Assembly: GCA_905221605.1 (NCBI GenBank)
Contig: CAJNDS010002544.1
Coordinates: 316,458 to 373,150 of the forward strand
Source: Symbiodinium natans
Lineage: Eukaryota > Sar > Dinophyceae > Suessiales > Symbiodiniaceae
Reading direction: 5' to 3'
Length of the DNA: 56,693 nt
The position numbers and the translations under genes are program-made. The first letter of the stretch is position 1; the number at the start of each line of letters is the position of its first letter. A model generated the notes under the pieces. That model saw only the letters and a list, made by a program, of their open reading frames with translations. It did no database searches and had not been told where the DNA came from. Shown here one piece after another: positions 19,224 to 30,564 of this stretch.

Positions 19224-20883
19224 GCGAGCGAGAGGGAGAGAGGTTGGGAATTGAAAGGTCTGCTGGAGGTGGGTAGCAGGCGAAAGTGCAGGGGCAGTTG
19301 ACGTCTTAGTCGGGAATTGTTTCTAGATGGCCACACGTCACACTGTGCTTACGTCTCACTCGCTCCGACAGCAAGAAATAGCGAACCCCAGCACGCAGGA
19401 AGGGGTAACCGACAGCAGAAGAAGAAAAAAATAATAGAGAGAGAGGGAATAAGAAGATGCAGGAGTCTAGTTGGGCATTCATATAAAAGCGAGTGCTCTC
19501 ACATGTCTTCCAGAGCCAAGGCAAGAGAATGCCTCCAGCAGCTACAGATCCTTCCTCGCACAGCAGGCACGGCATGTATCAGTGCTTTGTGGGAGAAGGA
19601 TTTGGGTGAACACAAAGGCCCAAGGAGGGCAATGGTCTTGCCAAACCATAACATGTCGTTTCTCATTGCCGACTGGCGCTGTTCCTAGGGGATTTATTTG
19701 TTCAAGTCCGTCACGGTCTCCGTGGCTCTCGAGCACACCTTTGCAAGTGGTTCTGAAGACCCGTTGCGCAGCCTTGAGTTTGGAATGCCTGTGCCTCAGC
19801 TCGGTTTCGCCTGTCAGGACGCAACGCCTGTCGCAACTCTTTGACGCGCAAGATTGCCTAGCACCTCCTGCTCGGATCTTCTGCTGAATAGAGGCAGGAA
19901 CGTTTTCCCGAGCTTCTCCCCTTGATAGGCTCGATGGCGTGCTTTGCCCCTAGACAAGACTGGGGCTTCCACAAGTGGATAATGCTAGATGAATGAAGCA
20001 GTAAATGTCAGCAGGCTCAAGAAAACATGTATTCGAAAGACCTTTAACACCCGTCGTGAAACGTTGCTTCGTGTGACTCTACTGTAGTTACCTTCCTTCC
20101 ACGACTTGCCTTCCTCACGGCCTACAGGGGTTTGCACACCTACACGTCGAGGCATGTGCCTAAACGTTGCAGTTTGAATCTTGCATTCCGGATCTGACAA
20201 AGGCATTGGCAAAGACTGTCAGCTTCACTGTGAGCCGTGAGATGTCTCTCTTTCAGCCATTGCCGTCCAGATTTTGTGATGCCAATGACCATGGGTTCCA
20301 TGGCTTGGTTGCCTAGGTTTGACTATTCTTTGCTTACTGTATAGAAATTGTTGGAAGTTTGCCAGGGTCCAATTTCTCCTTGTCACGAATCCATGGAAAG
20401 TGGCCTTCTTAAGTTGGCAGGCAGATGCAAAGACATATACATTAGTGTACAGTTAAAGCTTAGATCATGTCAATAGCAATGACATACTGACATACGGTAA
20501 GGACTGGCTCGGCTTTGCATGCCTGCATCTAGAAAGTTACACCAAAGATCAACCTTCTCCAGTGTTCAACCGCAGGTAGCAGCTCCAGTGCAACATAGAA
20601 TCCAGACATGTGGTATACAGGAGCTCAACTGCGCTTTTTGTGCACAGGTTTTGGCTGTAAAAGCACATGCCTGACCGTGTATTTTGCTCAAGGAGTGTCT
20701 CACAGCTGCTTCTCGTTATGGAACTGAGAGACGCTCAGTTTCCTGTCCCATAGGCTATGACTCTGCGAGTGAGCATGGGGCCTCGCAGAGTCCGGCATAT
20801 TCCAGCTCTGTTCGGGCTTTCTGAAAAGCTGCAGCGCGCAAACAAAACCTTCCAGCCCATTTCAGCACGCCAGTCCCTTGCAG
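19224..20883. other. Intergenic sequence downstream of the aminotransferase gene
   Basis: No exon chain could be built. A purine-rich stretch (AGAAGAAAAAAATAATAGAGAG) lies near 19420. The region probably holds the 3' UTR of the aminotransferase and the upstream part of the next transcript. Confidence 0.4.
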
Positions 20884-23149
20884 ATGCTCAGGCTTCTCCC
20901 GGCCGTCGCAGTCGCTCTTCTAAGGCATCTTCGTGGATCCGCGAGGAGGGACATGATGTGTTTTTGCTTGATGTGCTGTGGTGCCTACTTCTGCCTTCAG
21001 GAGTTCGAGACAGACCGGGCAGGTACTGTGACAGGTACCATGGCACCAGCCGCCATCCCTAGTTTGCGGGTGTGCACTTTCATGTAAGAGTTCCCCACAT
21101 CCCAGGACATGTTTTCTGAAGTGTGAAGCTTAGGGTGGTTTGTTACCAGCAGACTCCGCACCCGAGCACTTCCGCCTGTACGCAGCGGTGCAGAAGGAGT
21201 GGTTCCAGCCTCGCCCTTAAAAATCCTTGCGCGAATGCCTCGCGACTGCACAGTGAATGCACGTTTGGCACAGAGGTATCGCAGAGGTATCACGCATCGT
21301 TCCAAGGTATGACATCTACGCTCGCGTGTGCATGCTTCTGGGCTTCTCTGCCTTTGTGCAATCTCTGGCCTTCTACGGTGCCAGCCTCGGCAACCGCTGC
21401 ACATTTCGGGGGCTTTGGCTGCGGCATTCCAAACATGCTTCCAGCAGGCTCCACAGACCGCATGGAGGATGTTCCACGTGTTGTGAGATTGGAAGCAATG
21501 CACACAGAGCTGTACTGGAAGCAGCCAAGCCCAGGCAATGGCCACATCATTGTCGAACTGCGTGCCTTCTACGTGGCTCACGCGACTGCCTTCGTTCTTG
21601 AGGCTAGCAAAACTATAGGGCGATCAAGTAGAATCTGTCGGTGTACAATACAAAACATCTGCTCTTGCACATCCTCATCATCCTTGCTCTATGCCTGATC
21701 CAGCAATGGTAAGCCAGCAACCGCATGAGACAGGTCTTGCACGTCCTCCTCCTTCGCTTCGATATCATTCAGGGTCGTGTGAAGCGCTGCCGACCCTCTT
21801 GGTGACAATGCAACCAACGTGCACACTACATAAAGCTGCAGAGGAGGCAGCTGTCCATGCCGAAAAGGAGCGTCTGAAACGTGTCAGGTCTACGGATCGC
21901 ACTCCCGCGTGGTTTCTGTGGCTGGGTCCTGTCTCGGTGGCCTTTGCAACTATTGGCCTCGACCACAGCTTTTCCCTGTCTGAGCCACCGATAATTGCTT
22001 AGTGCGACAGTCTGAAAGCAGCACACAGCCAGAGACCTTGTACCTAGCCAAGTGTTTTGTTTTGAAGGCATGTCGCTGGACTTCAGACTCCAATTCAACA
22101 TCGTTGCAATTGTCTTCACCTGGTCTTCCCTGCGTGTTATGCAAAGGGGCTACACGCTGGATTGAAGCATCTAGCTGCACGATCTCTCCAAGCGTGAATC
22201 AAGTCACTGCAGTACCAAAGTCTCTCTTCACCAGTCGCTGCTGTGCCAAGGATTTTTTATGCAGGCCTGCTTGTGAACATCCTTGCTCTCTCCCCTTCGC
22301 AAGCCGTGTTTCAATCATTTTTCACCTTTAGCAGAGCTGAAGTAGCTCACTTGATCTAGGGCGGGAGGGGCAGGGCATCCCTCCGAGAAAAGTTGGAACG
22401 GGGGAGGGGAGGGGGTTTTGTTCTGGGAAAAAGCTGCAGCTTTAAACCTGGGCAAAAGTCTGCATCTTGGCCGCTGACAGGATCTGCATCTTTGGTGCGT
22501 ACATCTGCCAGCGGCAAACTCAGCAGCATTCATGTCTTCAGGATGCGCCTAGTGCCTTTTTTTGGAATATGGAGGATGCAGCAGCAGTGTCCAGGGCCTC
22601 CTTGTGACCATATGCATCGTTGTGTCCGTGCGTGACTCTGGGACCCTCCACCTGGTGTCTGTGCCTGTAACTCTCAGTCTCACCTCCTCTTCCATCCGTG
22701 TTCTTCTAACATTCTTTTGGAGCATCTCCAGGTTCTGCTACCAACTTCGCATTCTGGAAGTGATCCTGCCAGACGACGTTCGCAACCCGCTGAAGCGCGC
22801 TACTCAGACTCCCCTCTCAAAGCCCATCTGAGGAGCACCTCCTGCAGTGCCAAAATGTTACTTGTTTTTTCTTATCTTTCATCCTCATCGATCCAGGTTG
22901 GAGGAAAACATCGGCGATGCGTGGTGGCCTGCGTCGTGGCGCTGTCCTTCTGCCTTTGCGCCTACCTGGCATGGCCTTCTCCATGCTCTTCGTACTACTT
23001 TCCCGGCGGTGGCTTCCCAAAAAAACATATTCTGTGCAAGGCACGTGCTCTACTTCGTAGCGCCGCCAAGCCGACTCCAACCAGGACAGTTCGATCTGGT
23101 CCGGGAGGTCCATGGGCTTAAGCCGCTTCGAGTATCCAAGTTATTCCAA
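20884..23149 (+). other. Exon-like stretches of an unresolved gene
   Basis: ATG at 20884 opens a hydrophobic leader (MLRLLPAVAVALLRHLRGSA). Separate exon-like segments follow: EFETDRAGTVTGTMAPAAIP (about 21000-21060), VPRYDIYARVCMLLGFSAF with a hydrophobic continuation (about 21290-21390), EEAAVHAEKERLKRVRS followed by a hydrophobic run (about 21846-21990), and HRRCVVACVVALSFCLCAYL (about 22910-22970). The YDIYARVCM piece recalls the same membrane-protein family as the gene at 12699. I could not join them with consistent phases, so they may belong to more than one gene or to a decayed copy. Confidence 0.35.
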
Positions 23150-24132
23150 GTTTCTCGACATGGATTGGTGCAAAGGTCAAGAGCGGGGCACAGGACGATG
23201 CCTTCGAAAGTGCCGGGGTTGCCGGAACGGAGTCCAAGCCAGTTGACACCAGTGGTTTGCCCAGTTGAGTTGCTGACCCAAGCCTGCAGTGTGCATCCAA
23301 TCGTTTGCGCTAGGTGATGCTTCTGCCAATCCAGGCATGACTGCGGAGGAAATAGCAGCCCAGGCTCAACCACACTGCCTCTCTACATCTCTCTACTTGG
23401 GGCGGCGGCCCCCAATTTCCGCGGTATTGGCTGAAGTTGCAGGTTGTTTTCTGACCTGAGCCTTGCCCTTTGCAGGTGCAATACCTTGACCGACTGTTTG
23501 ACTACTTCATGTCTGGCCCTCATGCGCATCAACTGATAGACAGTTTACGAACTCGCACTGATGCAGTAAGGAGGGGCTTGCAGCTAGAGTGCTAGCATGA
23601 TTTTGACATGAACCGCTGGACGTACCGTGAGACAGCTTTGCAGCTGTGCACATATGCAAGTGCCAGGCAAGTGGCCATCATCAGTTCTCAACACTCTTTG
23701 TCAAACAACGGGTCTATAGTCCTTAGTCTAGTCTTGAGAACAGGTGACTGCACAATTTGACTGCATGTGTCTGTGTAGCACTTCAACCGATCAAGGTCCG
23801 ACCAAGTCCACAATCAGATGTCGGAGGCCAACAGACAGCGTGTGAAGGCCTGGGCGCCTTGTGCTGGTAAGTCAGGTTCCCCAGCAAGCTGAAGAAGGCG
23901 TTCTTTCTTGATAGCTTTCGGCACAGGACCTCTTTTCGGAGTTCTCGGCTGCACGTCGCAAAGGTGCCGGCCCGGAGGCAGAGTGTGGTGACCTTCTTCT
24001 AGCATCGATTTTTTTGGTTTGACTTTTTACTCGCATGTCAGGCGTGTCTACCGTGGTGCTTGTCTGATGATGCTTCGTGAGTTTGAACAGGCGGTGAGGA
24101 CCTTCACCGATTGCCTCATCGCCCTGGAGGGG
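23150..24132 (+). CDS. Partial gene with a TPR-like segment
   Basis: Consecutive exons read through with matching phase: about 23150-23254 (WIGAKVKSGAQDDAFES), 23314-23363 (GDASANPGMTAEEIAAQAQ, GC donor), 23476-23565 (VQYLDRLFDYFMSGPHAHQL, donor GTAAGG), 23779 to about 23866 (SRSDQVHNQMSEANRQRVK) and 24042-24132 (RVYRGACLMMLREFEQAV, then FTDCLIALE). The last segment has the size and residue pattern of a tetratricopeptide repeat (YRG, REFEQAV, CLIALE), which normally mediates protein-protein contact. The 5' and 3' ends were not found; the exons may belong to the unresolved gene beginning near 20884. The junction into the last exon needs a non-GT donor. Exon evidence is good, the function call weak. 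Confidence 0.5.
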
Positions 24133-26753
24133 GTTCAAGCCACCGAGGGCTTCAGCAGAGAACCAGGTGGCTTCAAGCAGCTGTCCTCTTTATGAAATTT
24201 GTAGTTGACAGTTAACTTGCACGAGATATGGGCACGGACACGGGCTACACATCAACCGGCAGCAACGGGCTGAGCTCCTGTGGCTGTCCTTGCTGTCCTG
24301 GATTGTCGCAAGTTCACATTTTCGTCCCTCTCAGGCATGGGCAGCTCAGGCAGTTCTGGCAGTGACGCAGAGGAGGAAGCGATTAAAGGCACGGGAGACT
24401 GCCGGCCCATTGCTCCTGGTGCAGCATGTTTCAGCATGTTTCTTGACGACAAGGGTACACGTGGGATGGCCGCCGTCTGTGGAAGCAAGATGCAGCAGTA
24501 GCTTGGCATGACTTCATTGGGGTCGACTTTTCACGCGACTCCGCTAGCTCTGCCCATGTCACGATTCAGGTACGCCTCTTCTCGAAGAAGGGAGACATCG
24601 AACCGTGGCGTCTGGCAAGGAACTCAGGCTTGCAAAAATCCGCGCGTGAGACTGGCAATGACTCGAATTGGTGCGGTCGTGTCACCGGGCGTTTTCAGAA
24701 GCACTTCCAAGCTTTTAGTCCGCTGATATCGCAAACGCCTGCCCTTAGTCCTCGGAGGACAAATGCCCGATGAGGCTCAATGGAGTGGAGGGGGGGGTGT
24801 GGTGGGTGGGGGGGATCGGTGCATTCAGAAAATAGCGTCATTAAGGAAACCTCCTCTCAGGAGGTTCTGCGATTCAGGAAACTGACTGATTCCGTGGTCC
24901 AGCCGCTTCTTGAAGGCTCCTCAAAAGTCTATATATATATATATATGTGTAGAGAGATAAGAGTGTTCCATTTTGTTCTGCGGTTGCAAAGCTTGCTTGA
25001 CTAGTCAGCGTGTATCCTAAATGCTGCAGACGGATGCACCTTGCGGCACTTATGATTTAAGTTTTTGGGTTTCCCGACGCAAATAAAATGCTGCTTCTAG
25101 GCAAAATGAGTTGTTTTGTCGGCAATAGTGCTTTTGCTAAAGAAATACTCAGCAAACTATTGATCAAACTCATACAACAATGCGAGTTCAATACCAATGA
25201 GGCACCAAAATAGATAGATGAACTATGAAGACAAACGTTGCATACTAACTCAATGCTCACTACATTCACATTGCAGTCTGCAGTCAGCCTGCAGCATGTG
25301 CGACAGACCAGGCTACGACACAGGGCTAAATTTTGTACCGGCTGGGGTGAACGATGATACTGCTAGCGTGCGGGTTCTTTGAACCTTTTGAGCTATCCGG
25401 ACCTCGAACATAAAAGGGGACAGGCACATAACGCCGTCGACGCCGATGAAAGGTATGCTTTGTACAGTCTGTGCGGTTTGTTTGTTTTTTTGTTTTTCTT
25501 TGCTTGTTGTGTGTTCTTCACCAGCTTGCATTTATCATCAGCTTGTTTTTGACTTCGCTGCTCAGATCAATGTGCTGCAGCTAGCCATCTGCGGCGCGTG
25601 GGCCTTCCTGATCCTCTGCATGGTTGTGGCTTGCTTGCATTGACATGGGCGAGCGCGCGTGACATGGGCGAGCGCACGTGTAGGTGTTTGGCTCATGTCT
25701 GGGGCTATGGCTTTTGTCTAAAGGTTCAAATCCCATGGTCAAGACCTGCAAGTTTCCTCTGCGGTTGCTCAGGGTTGCTGCTGCTGCCATTTTGTTGCGC
25801 CAGTTCTTTGCAGGTGGACATCTTCATTGGAGATCAGGGGCTTGTCACAGCGCCCCACTGGTCGCGACCTCCCATGTCACGGCTGTCTTTGGAGCCCCAC
25901 GAGCTGGGAACACCTTTGGGCTTTCCTTGGTATGCAGGCGCGGGATGTTTCTAGGGGCAGCTGGGGGCTCTGGAACTTGTAGGCGCCTGTATTGCAGAAG
26001 TGTTACACCATGTTACACCGAGTGCGACCAGGTGCCAAGCCATGGATTCCGGAGCAGATGGCCTGGCATGAGGACTCCGGGCATGTCTGGCGAAGATAGC
26101 TTTACTATCTGAATCAGGGGAATGCGGAGGACATGCGAAGCTATGCCAGTTAATGTGGGCTTGCAGGAGAAGCGTGCCGCCATGAGTGGCTTCATCAGTG
26201 CCCCGCATTCAGGCAGAAGAGTTGCCAACCAAGCCACGACCGTTTGTGCAACCAGTGCGCTGACTGTCGACAGGCCAGGAGGAGGGCGGCGGCGGCCACT
26301 CCAACATCCACAAGGGTGAGGCACGTCGCTTGGGCAAGAAGCTCAGTGAGAGATCCCAGTAATATGCGTCGAAAGGTGCAGCATTTGTGCGGAGTGATGC
26401 GGAGTGCTTCTTCGCAATGCCAGTGTAGACACACAAGGCGAGCATTTTCGTGCATCTCCGGCTCGGAACGCTTTGCGCGACATCTTGGAACTGTTGCCAG
26501 GTGCAATCGGGAGAGTACAGAGATTCCGACCTTCACCAGGTTGACCTGAACATTTTACTTTTGCTTGATGTGAACCCCTGCAGGTTCGGAGCCGGCTCGC
26601 GAGATGCCGGTGCACACAGCGTGGCCTGGGTTCTTTGAGCCGCGCATGTTAGCATGCGGAGCACATGGCATTGTGGGGGGCCCAGAACCAGAGCGAGTTG
26701 TCAGATGGAGAGCCATGGGCGGCCTTTCTTCAGCTAAGTGACTCTCGGTGATT
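24133..26753 (+). other. Mostly intronic or intergenic, with isolated exon-like stretches
   Basis: Candidates are GMGSSGSSGSDAEEEAIKG (about 24335-24395, after the acceptor cctctcag) and a membrane-type stretch INVLQLAICGAWAFLILCMV (25566-25640, after gctgctcag). I could not connect them. A 19-bp tandem duplication (TGACATGGGCGAGCGC...) occupies 25641-25678. Confidence 0.35.
24785..24900. repeat. Second copy of the G/C-tract plus GATTCAGGAAAC repeat
   Basis: A G-rich tract (24785-24815) is followed by CATTCAG, ATTAAGGAAAC and GATTCAGGAAAC units. Compared with the 15.4-16.2 kb copy, only one arm is present and in the reverse order relative to the C/G block. A (TA)n run follows at 24931-24946. 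Confidence 0.65.
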
Positions 26754-26927
26754 ATGGGTGCGTGCGAGGCTGCTTTGTCACCTCGTGGTGTGGGTGCCTT
26801 CGTTCCGGCGGCTGTGGCTCGCCACCATGGGTTCGAAGCTGCCCGTCGCTTCCGCCTTGCAGGGCCGGACCCTTATTATCTCCATCCTCCTGAGGGCATC
26901 AGCGGAACAGAGGTTGACCTGGTTTGA
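26754..26927 (+). CDS. 57-residue ORF, probably an exon
   Basis: ATG at 26754 opens a frame of 57 codons ending TGA at 26925-26927. The product (GVGAFVPAAVARHHGFEAAR, then FRLAGPDPYYLHPPEGISG) looks like a soluble conserved segment, not random sequence, but no family is recognised. It may be the last or an internal exon of the gene at 23-24 kb. Its last 40 bases are duplicated at 26989-27028, on the far side of a hairpin. Confidence 0.4.
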   Translation: MGACEAALSPRGVGAFVPAAVARHHGFEAARRFRLAGPDPYYLHPPEGISGTEVDLV

Positions 26928-27028
26928 CAGACATGATTGTTGTGCGCATAAAAATCATGTCTGATATTTATGCGCACAAAAATCATGTCATCCTCCTAAG
27001 GGCATCAGCGTAATCGAGGTTGATCGGG
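26883..27028. repeat. Hairpin flanked by 40-bp direct repeats
   Basis: The arms 26930-26952 and 26967-26989 are 23-nt inverted repeats with one mismatch (core GTGCGCATAAA / TTTATGCGCAC) and a 14-nt loop. Direct repeats 26883-26922 and 26989-27028 flank them at about 85% identity. The left repeat is coding-like; the right copy keeps the sequence but is not obviously in a gene. Confidence 0.85.
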
Positions 27029-27417
27029 CTTCCAGTATCCAAGCCATCCAAGCCATGTGGAAAGTCTGGTATCTACTGCCATTTCGGCACTGCCTTTTGG
27101 GCCCTGCCGCTTCCAAGGCTTACTCACTTGCCTCCCCTGCACTCTGCGGCTTTCCATCCAGAATCGCAGGCTACGAAGATCAGAATAAGGTTTGGCAATG
27201 AACAACACGTTTGGCCGCTCGATGCTTGACAGGAGCTGCTGGTTGTGACTCGCGGTGGGCATGTTGCTTCGTGTCCTGACGCTGGAGCACCGGCCTTGGA
27301 AGCGAAGCGAGACTCGTGAGAGGACTGCGGTGTCTGTTCTGCTTCCAGAATTCTTCTGAGAGGGCTCTGCAGAGTCTTCGCTTGTCTAGTAGCTGAGCAT
27401 AACTCCACGCAAGAGTT

Positions 27418-28510
27418 TTGGTTCCGGCCTTGGATCCTGCTGCAACTCAGTCGCCTCCTGTCAAGAAGGCACGGCCAAGCACGAGACCTAGCCCCGCCGC
27501 AGAGGCCTCACTGCCACGGAACATGGAGACAGATCCATACATGACCTCTCCTTGGACGCCTTCTCCGAAGAAGGCATTGCCATCAGCCCTGGCTCCACTG
27601 CACAGGCCTCGTCTCCGGCATCTGGCATTCGGAGATGGATCCATGCCCGGACGGCGCCTCCGAAGAAGGCACTGTGGAGGCCACACCAGCAGGACAGCCA
27701 TCGCTCCCGGAGCGTCTGGACGAAGCTTTCGGCAACAAGAGCCCTAGATGAGCAGATGTCAAAAGTTCCGCGTCGACAGACTTGGCCACTTCCCGGGCGC
27801 AGAGGACCATGGGCCACACGGAGGGCAGTGATCCCACTGGAGCCAGGCGGCTTGGTGGCTGGGAAACCACGAGCATCTTTCTCAGAAGCCCTTCAGACGA
27901 AGCCCAGCATGAAGAGGCGTGAAGAGGCAGGTCTTGTCCGGAACACATCCTGAAAGCAGCTCACCGAAAGCAGCTCCCTGGAAAGCAACACTCTGAAGGA
28001 AGTACCTGAAAAGCAGTACCCTGAAAGCAGAGAAGGCCGGCAGCGTCTGCGCATGCCGTGGTCCCTGTGGAGTATGACCGGATGTTGCTGCCCACCGTGT
28101 CGAGATGTAGTACGTCTCGACACTGTAAGCAGCAAGGATCGCAGGCGTCCCTACTGTGCCTCAGACCGAACCCTGGGCCAATGCCATTCAGAGCCACATC
28201 GATGGCCGCAGCCGGTCTGACCAAGTCGACACGACCGTGAGGCAGCGCTTGAACTCCTGGCTCTCACGCGGCCCGCCTGGAATGACAAGCTGGCGGCCTT
28301 AGTGTTTGCAAAGCTCCAACATGAAGCAGTCCCAGGCGAACACCTCGGGCGGAGCCAGAACGGTGGGCTTGGTGCATGTCATTTTCACGTCCGGGTTCAC
28401 CAAAGTTGGGCCAAGCCAGCGAAGATTTCAAGCCAAAGCTTCAAACAGGGAGGAGAAGGTCAAGATCACGCACCTCCCTTTCGTGGTGGTGATGTGGACT
28501 TGAGAGATCA
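27418..28510 (+). pseudogene. GC-rich degenerate coding-like region
   Basis: Three short frames in turn have protein-like content: ATQSPPVKKARPSTRPSPAA in one, DAFSEEGIAISPGSTAQASS in the next, DGASEEGTVEATPAGQPS in the third. The block TCCGAAGAAGGCA occurs twice. Near 28306-28500 another frame reads GGARTVGLVHVIFTSGFTKV. No continuous ORF or intron set fits. A decayed transposable-element ORF is the likeliest reading. Confidence 0.3.
27951..28030. repeat. Degenerate minisatellite CTGAAAGCAG
   Basis: About five imperfect copies of a 13-17-bp unit built on GAAAGCAG(C/T). Confidence 0.75.
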
Positions 28511-28915
28511 TCGAGCTGTTGCAGGGCTTCGTGCACATGCAGCTCGTGACAGGGTCCAGATCTATGAGAAGCTGAGGAAAGTCGGACTCTTTGGGCTCTG
28601 GACTCTACAGATCCAGAGACTCAGATGTCCGCGCTCACCAATAACAGCACTTGAGAGAAGGCTGAAGCCTGCCTGTCCTTGTCTCGGCTCAGGGCCTTCT
28701 TTCCGTGCGAGCCCAAAAAGAGTCCATCAAGGAGCCTTCTTCTCGACGTGCAAGCTTCTTTCAATCCTTCTAGGCTTCACCGTGTACGACATCCTTTGAT
28801 CGCCTTCCCGTCTCGGCTCTTCGTGCTGCTGCTGTTGCCTGGCTTCGCCGGGACCTCGATTTCAGAAACGGAGCTCCGAAAGGAGGCCTGCTTGCCAAAC
28901 GTTGCGGGTGGAGGG

Positions 28916-29126
28916 ATTAGGATTTTCAGGGTTTTAGGATTTTTGGGGTTTTTAAGGCCTTTTGAGGTTTTAGGATTTTTGGGGGTTTAGCTTAGGGTTA
29001 AGGGTTTTTCTGGGTTTTTGTTGGGTTGTTTTTGGGTTTCAGGTTCGTTGGGAACCCTGAGCTCGGAGCCCTTCTGAACCCTGCAATCCTAAAACTGGTC
29101 CGGGGTTTAGGGTTTAGGGTTTAGGG
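28916..29126. repeat. Telomere-like tract with three exact TTTAGGG units
   Basis: Positions 29106-29126 are three perfect TTTAGGG copies. The preceding 190 bp are T/G-rich with many degenerate relatives (GGTTTTAGGATTTTTGGGG, TTAGGGTTAAGGG). TTTAGGG is the telomere repeat reported for dinoflagellates and plants, so this is an interstitial telomeric sequence or a short mobile copy of one. Confidence 0.8.
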
Positions 29127-29764
29127 TAGAACGCGTCGGATGTGCGCAGGGAGTGTGTGAAGGACGCGCGTGTCGACAAAGGTGATGAGGCCTCCAACGA
29201 GCACCACTTCCATGCTGCCTTCATTGACGAGGTCGAGGGCTGTAAGGGTGGACAGGGGAGTATGGAAGGAAATCCGTTTGAATTTGACAAGGGCCGAATC
29301 TCTTGGTGGTTCACCATCTGTACAGGCTTTGCCTGACCTGGTGGCCGTGTTCAAGCTGGTGCGGCACGGCCAGGCATGTGCCTGTTCCTGTAGAGCTTAT
29401 GTCAGCCGGTCTTCCGGATTCATGCTTTCTAATCGGGAACGTGCGTAGATGTATGTCCCGACCAGTGTTCAAGGCTGCAACTTGGCACCCGCTTGGGGAG
29501 TTTCCGACGCCTTTCTCCGACGAAGTGAAGGAGCCTCTGTCTGCCAAGGCGCGCCTAGGACACGATGTGAAAGACCCATTCTGTCGTAACAACAAGACGC
29601 ATGGTCAAGAAATATTCGTATCATCGTCTGTTGTAGAGAGCCGTGGATGCAAAGAGGTCTCTTTGGCCTTTGCTCCTGGCGAAATTGTGCTCACCACGGC
29701 TGCTGGAGCTGTCCATCGTCGTCGCCTGCAGGATCTCGTAGGGCTTAGGGGTTCTTCGGTCTAG
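29121..29764. other. Coding-like sequence open on both strands
   Basis: On the - strand a frame just inside the telomere-like tract reads VNEGSMEVVLVGGLITFVDT. On the + strand a frame at about 29500-29750 reads FSDEVKEPLSAKARLGHDVK and ESRGCKEVSLAFAPGEIVL. Both look protein-like, but neither can be extended by splicing that I can see. One may be a relic. Confidence 0.25.
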
Positions 29765-29777
29765 TGTCTGTTCAAAA

Positions 29778-29832
29778 GGGGTAGTCGGGAGTAGTAGGGG
29801 GTAGTCGGGGGTAGCAGGGGGTAGTAGGGGGG
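29778..29832. repeat. Minisatellite GGGGTAGT(C/A)
   Basis: About five copies of a 10-11-bp G-rich unit (GTAGTCGGGG). The runs of four or five G could form a quadruplex. Confidence 0.85.
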
Positions 29833-30345
29833 CTGTGAGCACCTTGTGTTTGGGCATGTTTGCAAAAGGCAGCGGCAGCATGTCTTGTTGCAGGATCCTC
29901 GAACATCCTTCAGGGTCCTCTGATACCACGTCCAGTTTAGTTTTCGGCAACCCTCCTCTAACAAAACATCCTTGCGCTGTGTCGGGTATGGCAGGCTTAG
30001 GGTGCACAGGAACCCTACTGGGTATGCATTCTCCACCCCGTTGAATGTTTAGGCCCAGGAAATGCATCTGGGGCCACGTGAGTTCTTTTCCCCTCCCTGC
30101 CTGCTCTGCTTACCCCGCTAGGGTATGAAAGGGGTCATGGAACAGAGGAAGGCTACGAAGGGTTGGAGAGGGCCCTGTGTGTTCAATTGGCAGCATTGGC
30201 TGCTTGAACTGGGAAGATGTAGCAGGTTTGAGAGTGGATGGGAGTACACTTTAGGTTATTCCGCAGTATGTTGTGCAAGAAGCAATGCTGCAGTAAATAC
30301 AACTGTTTTGTGCATCGTGGCCACCGGACGTCTGCCCCTTATGCT

Positions 30346-30564
30346 ATTACTCCTGCTACTACCGTCACCGCCACCGCCACCGCCACCGCAGCCGCCGCCA
30401 CCGCCACCGCCCCCGCCGCTGCCACCACCACCACTACCACCGCTACCACTACTACCAGTACTACCACCGCTACCACCGCTACCACTACTACCAGTACTAC
30501 CACGACTACCACTACTACTCCTACTACCACTGCTACCGCAACTACCAGTACCACCGCCGCCATC
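30346..30564. repeat. (CCACCG)n / (CTACCA)n trinucleotide tract
   Basis: About 220 bp of ACC/ACT/GCC triplets with internal duplications of a 35-bp block (CCGCTACCACTACTACC...). Several frames are open across it simply because of the triplet period. Confidence 0.9.

Noticed and set aside
25690-25760. tRNA gene suggested by GGTTCAAATCC
   Set aside because: The T-arm does not pair (AAAGG against CCCAT) and no acceptor stem can be formed.
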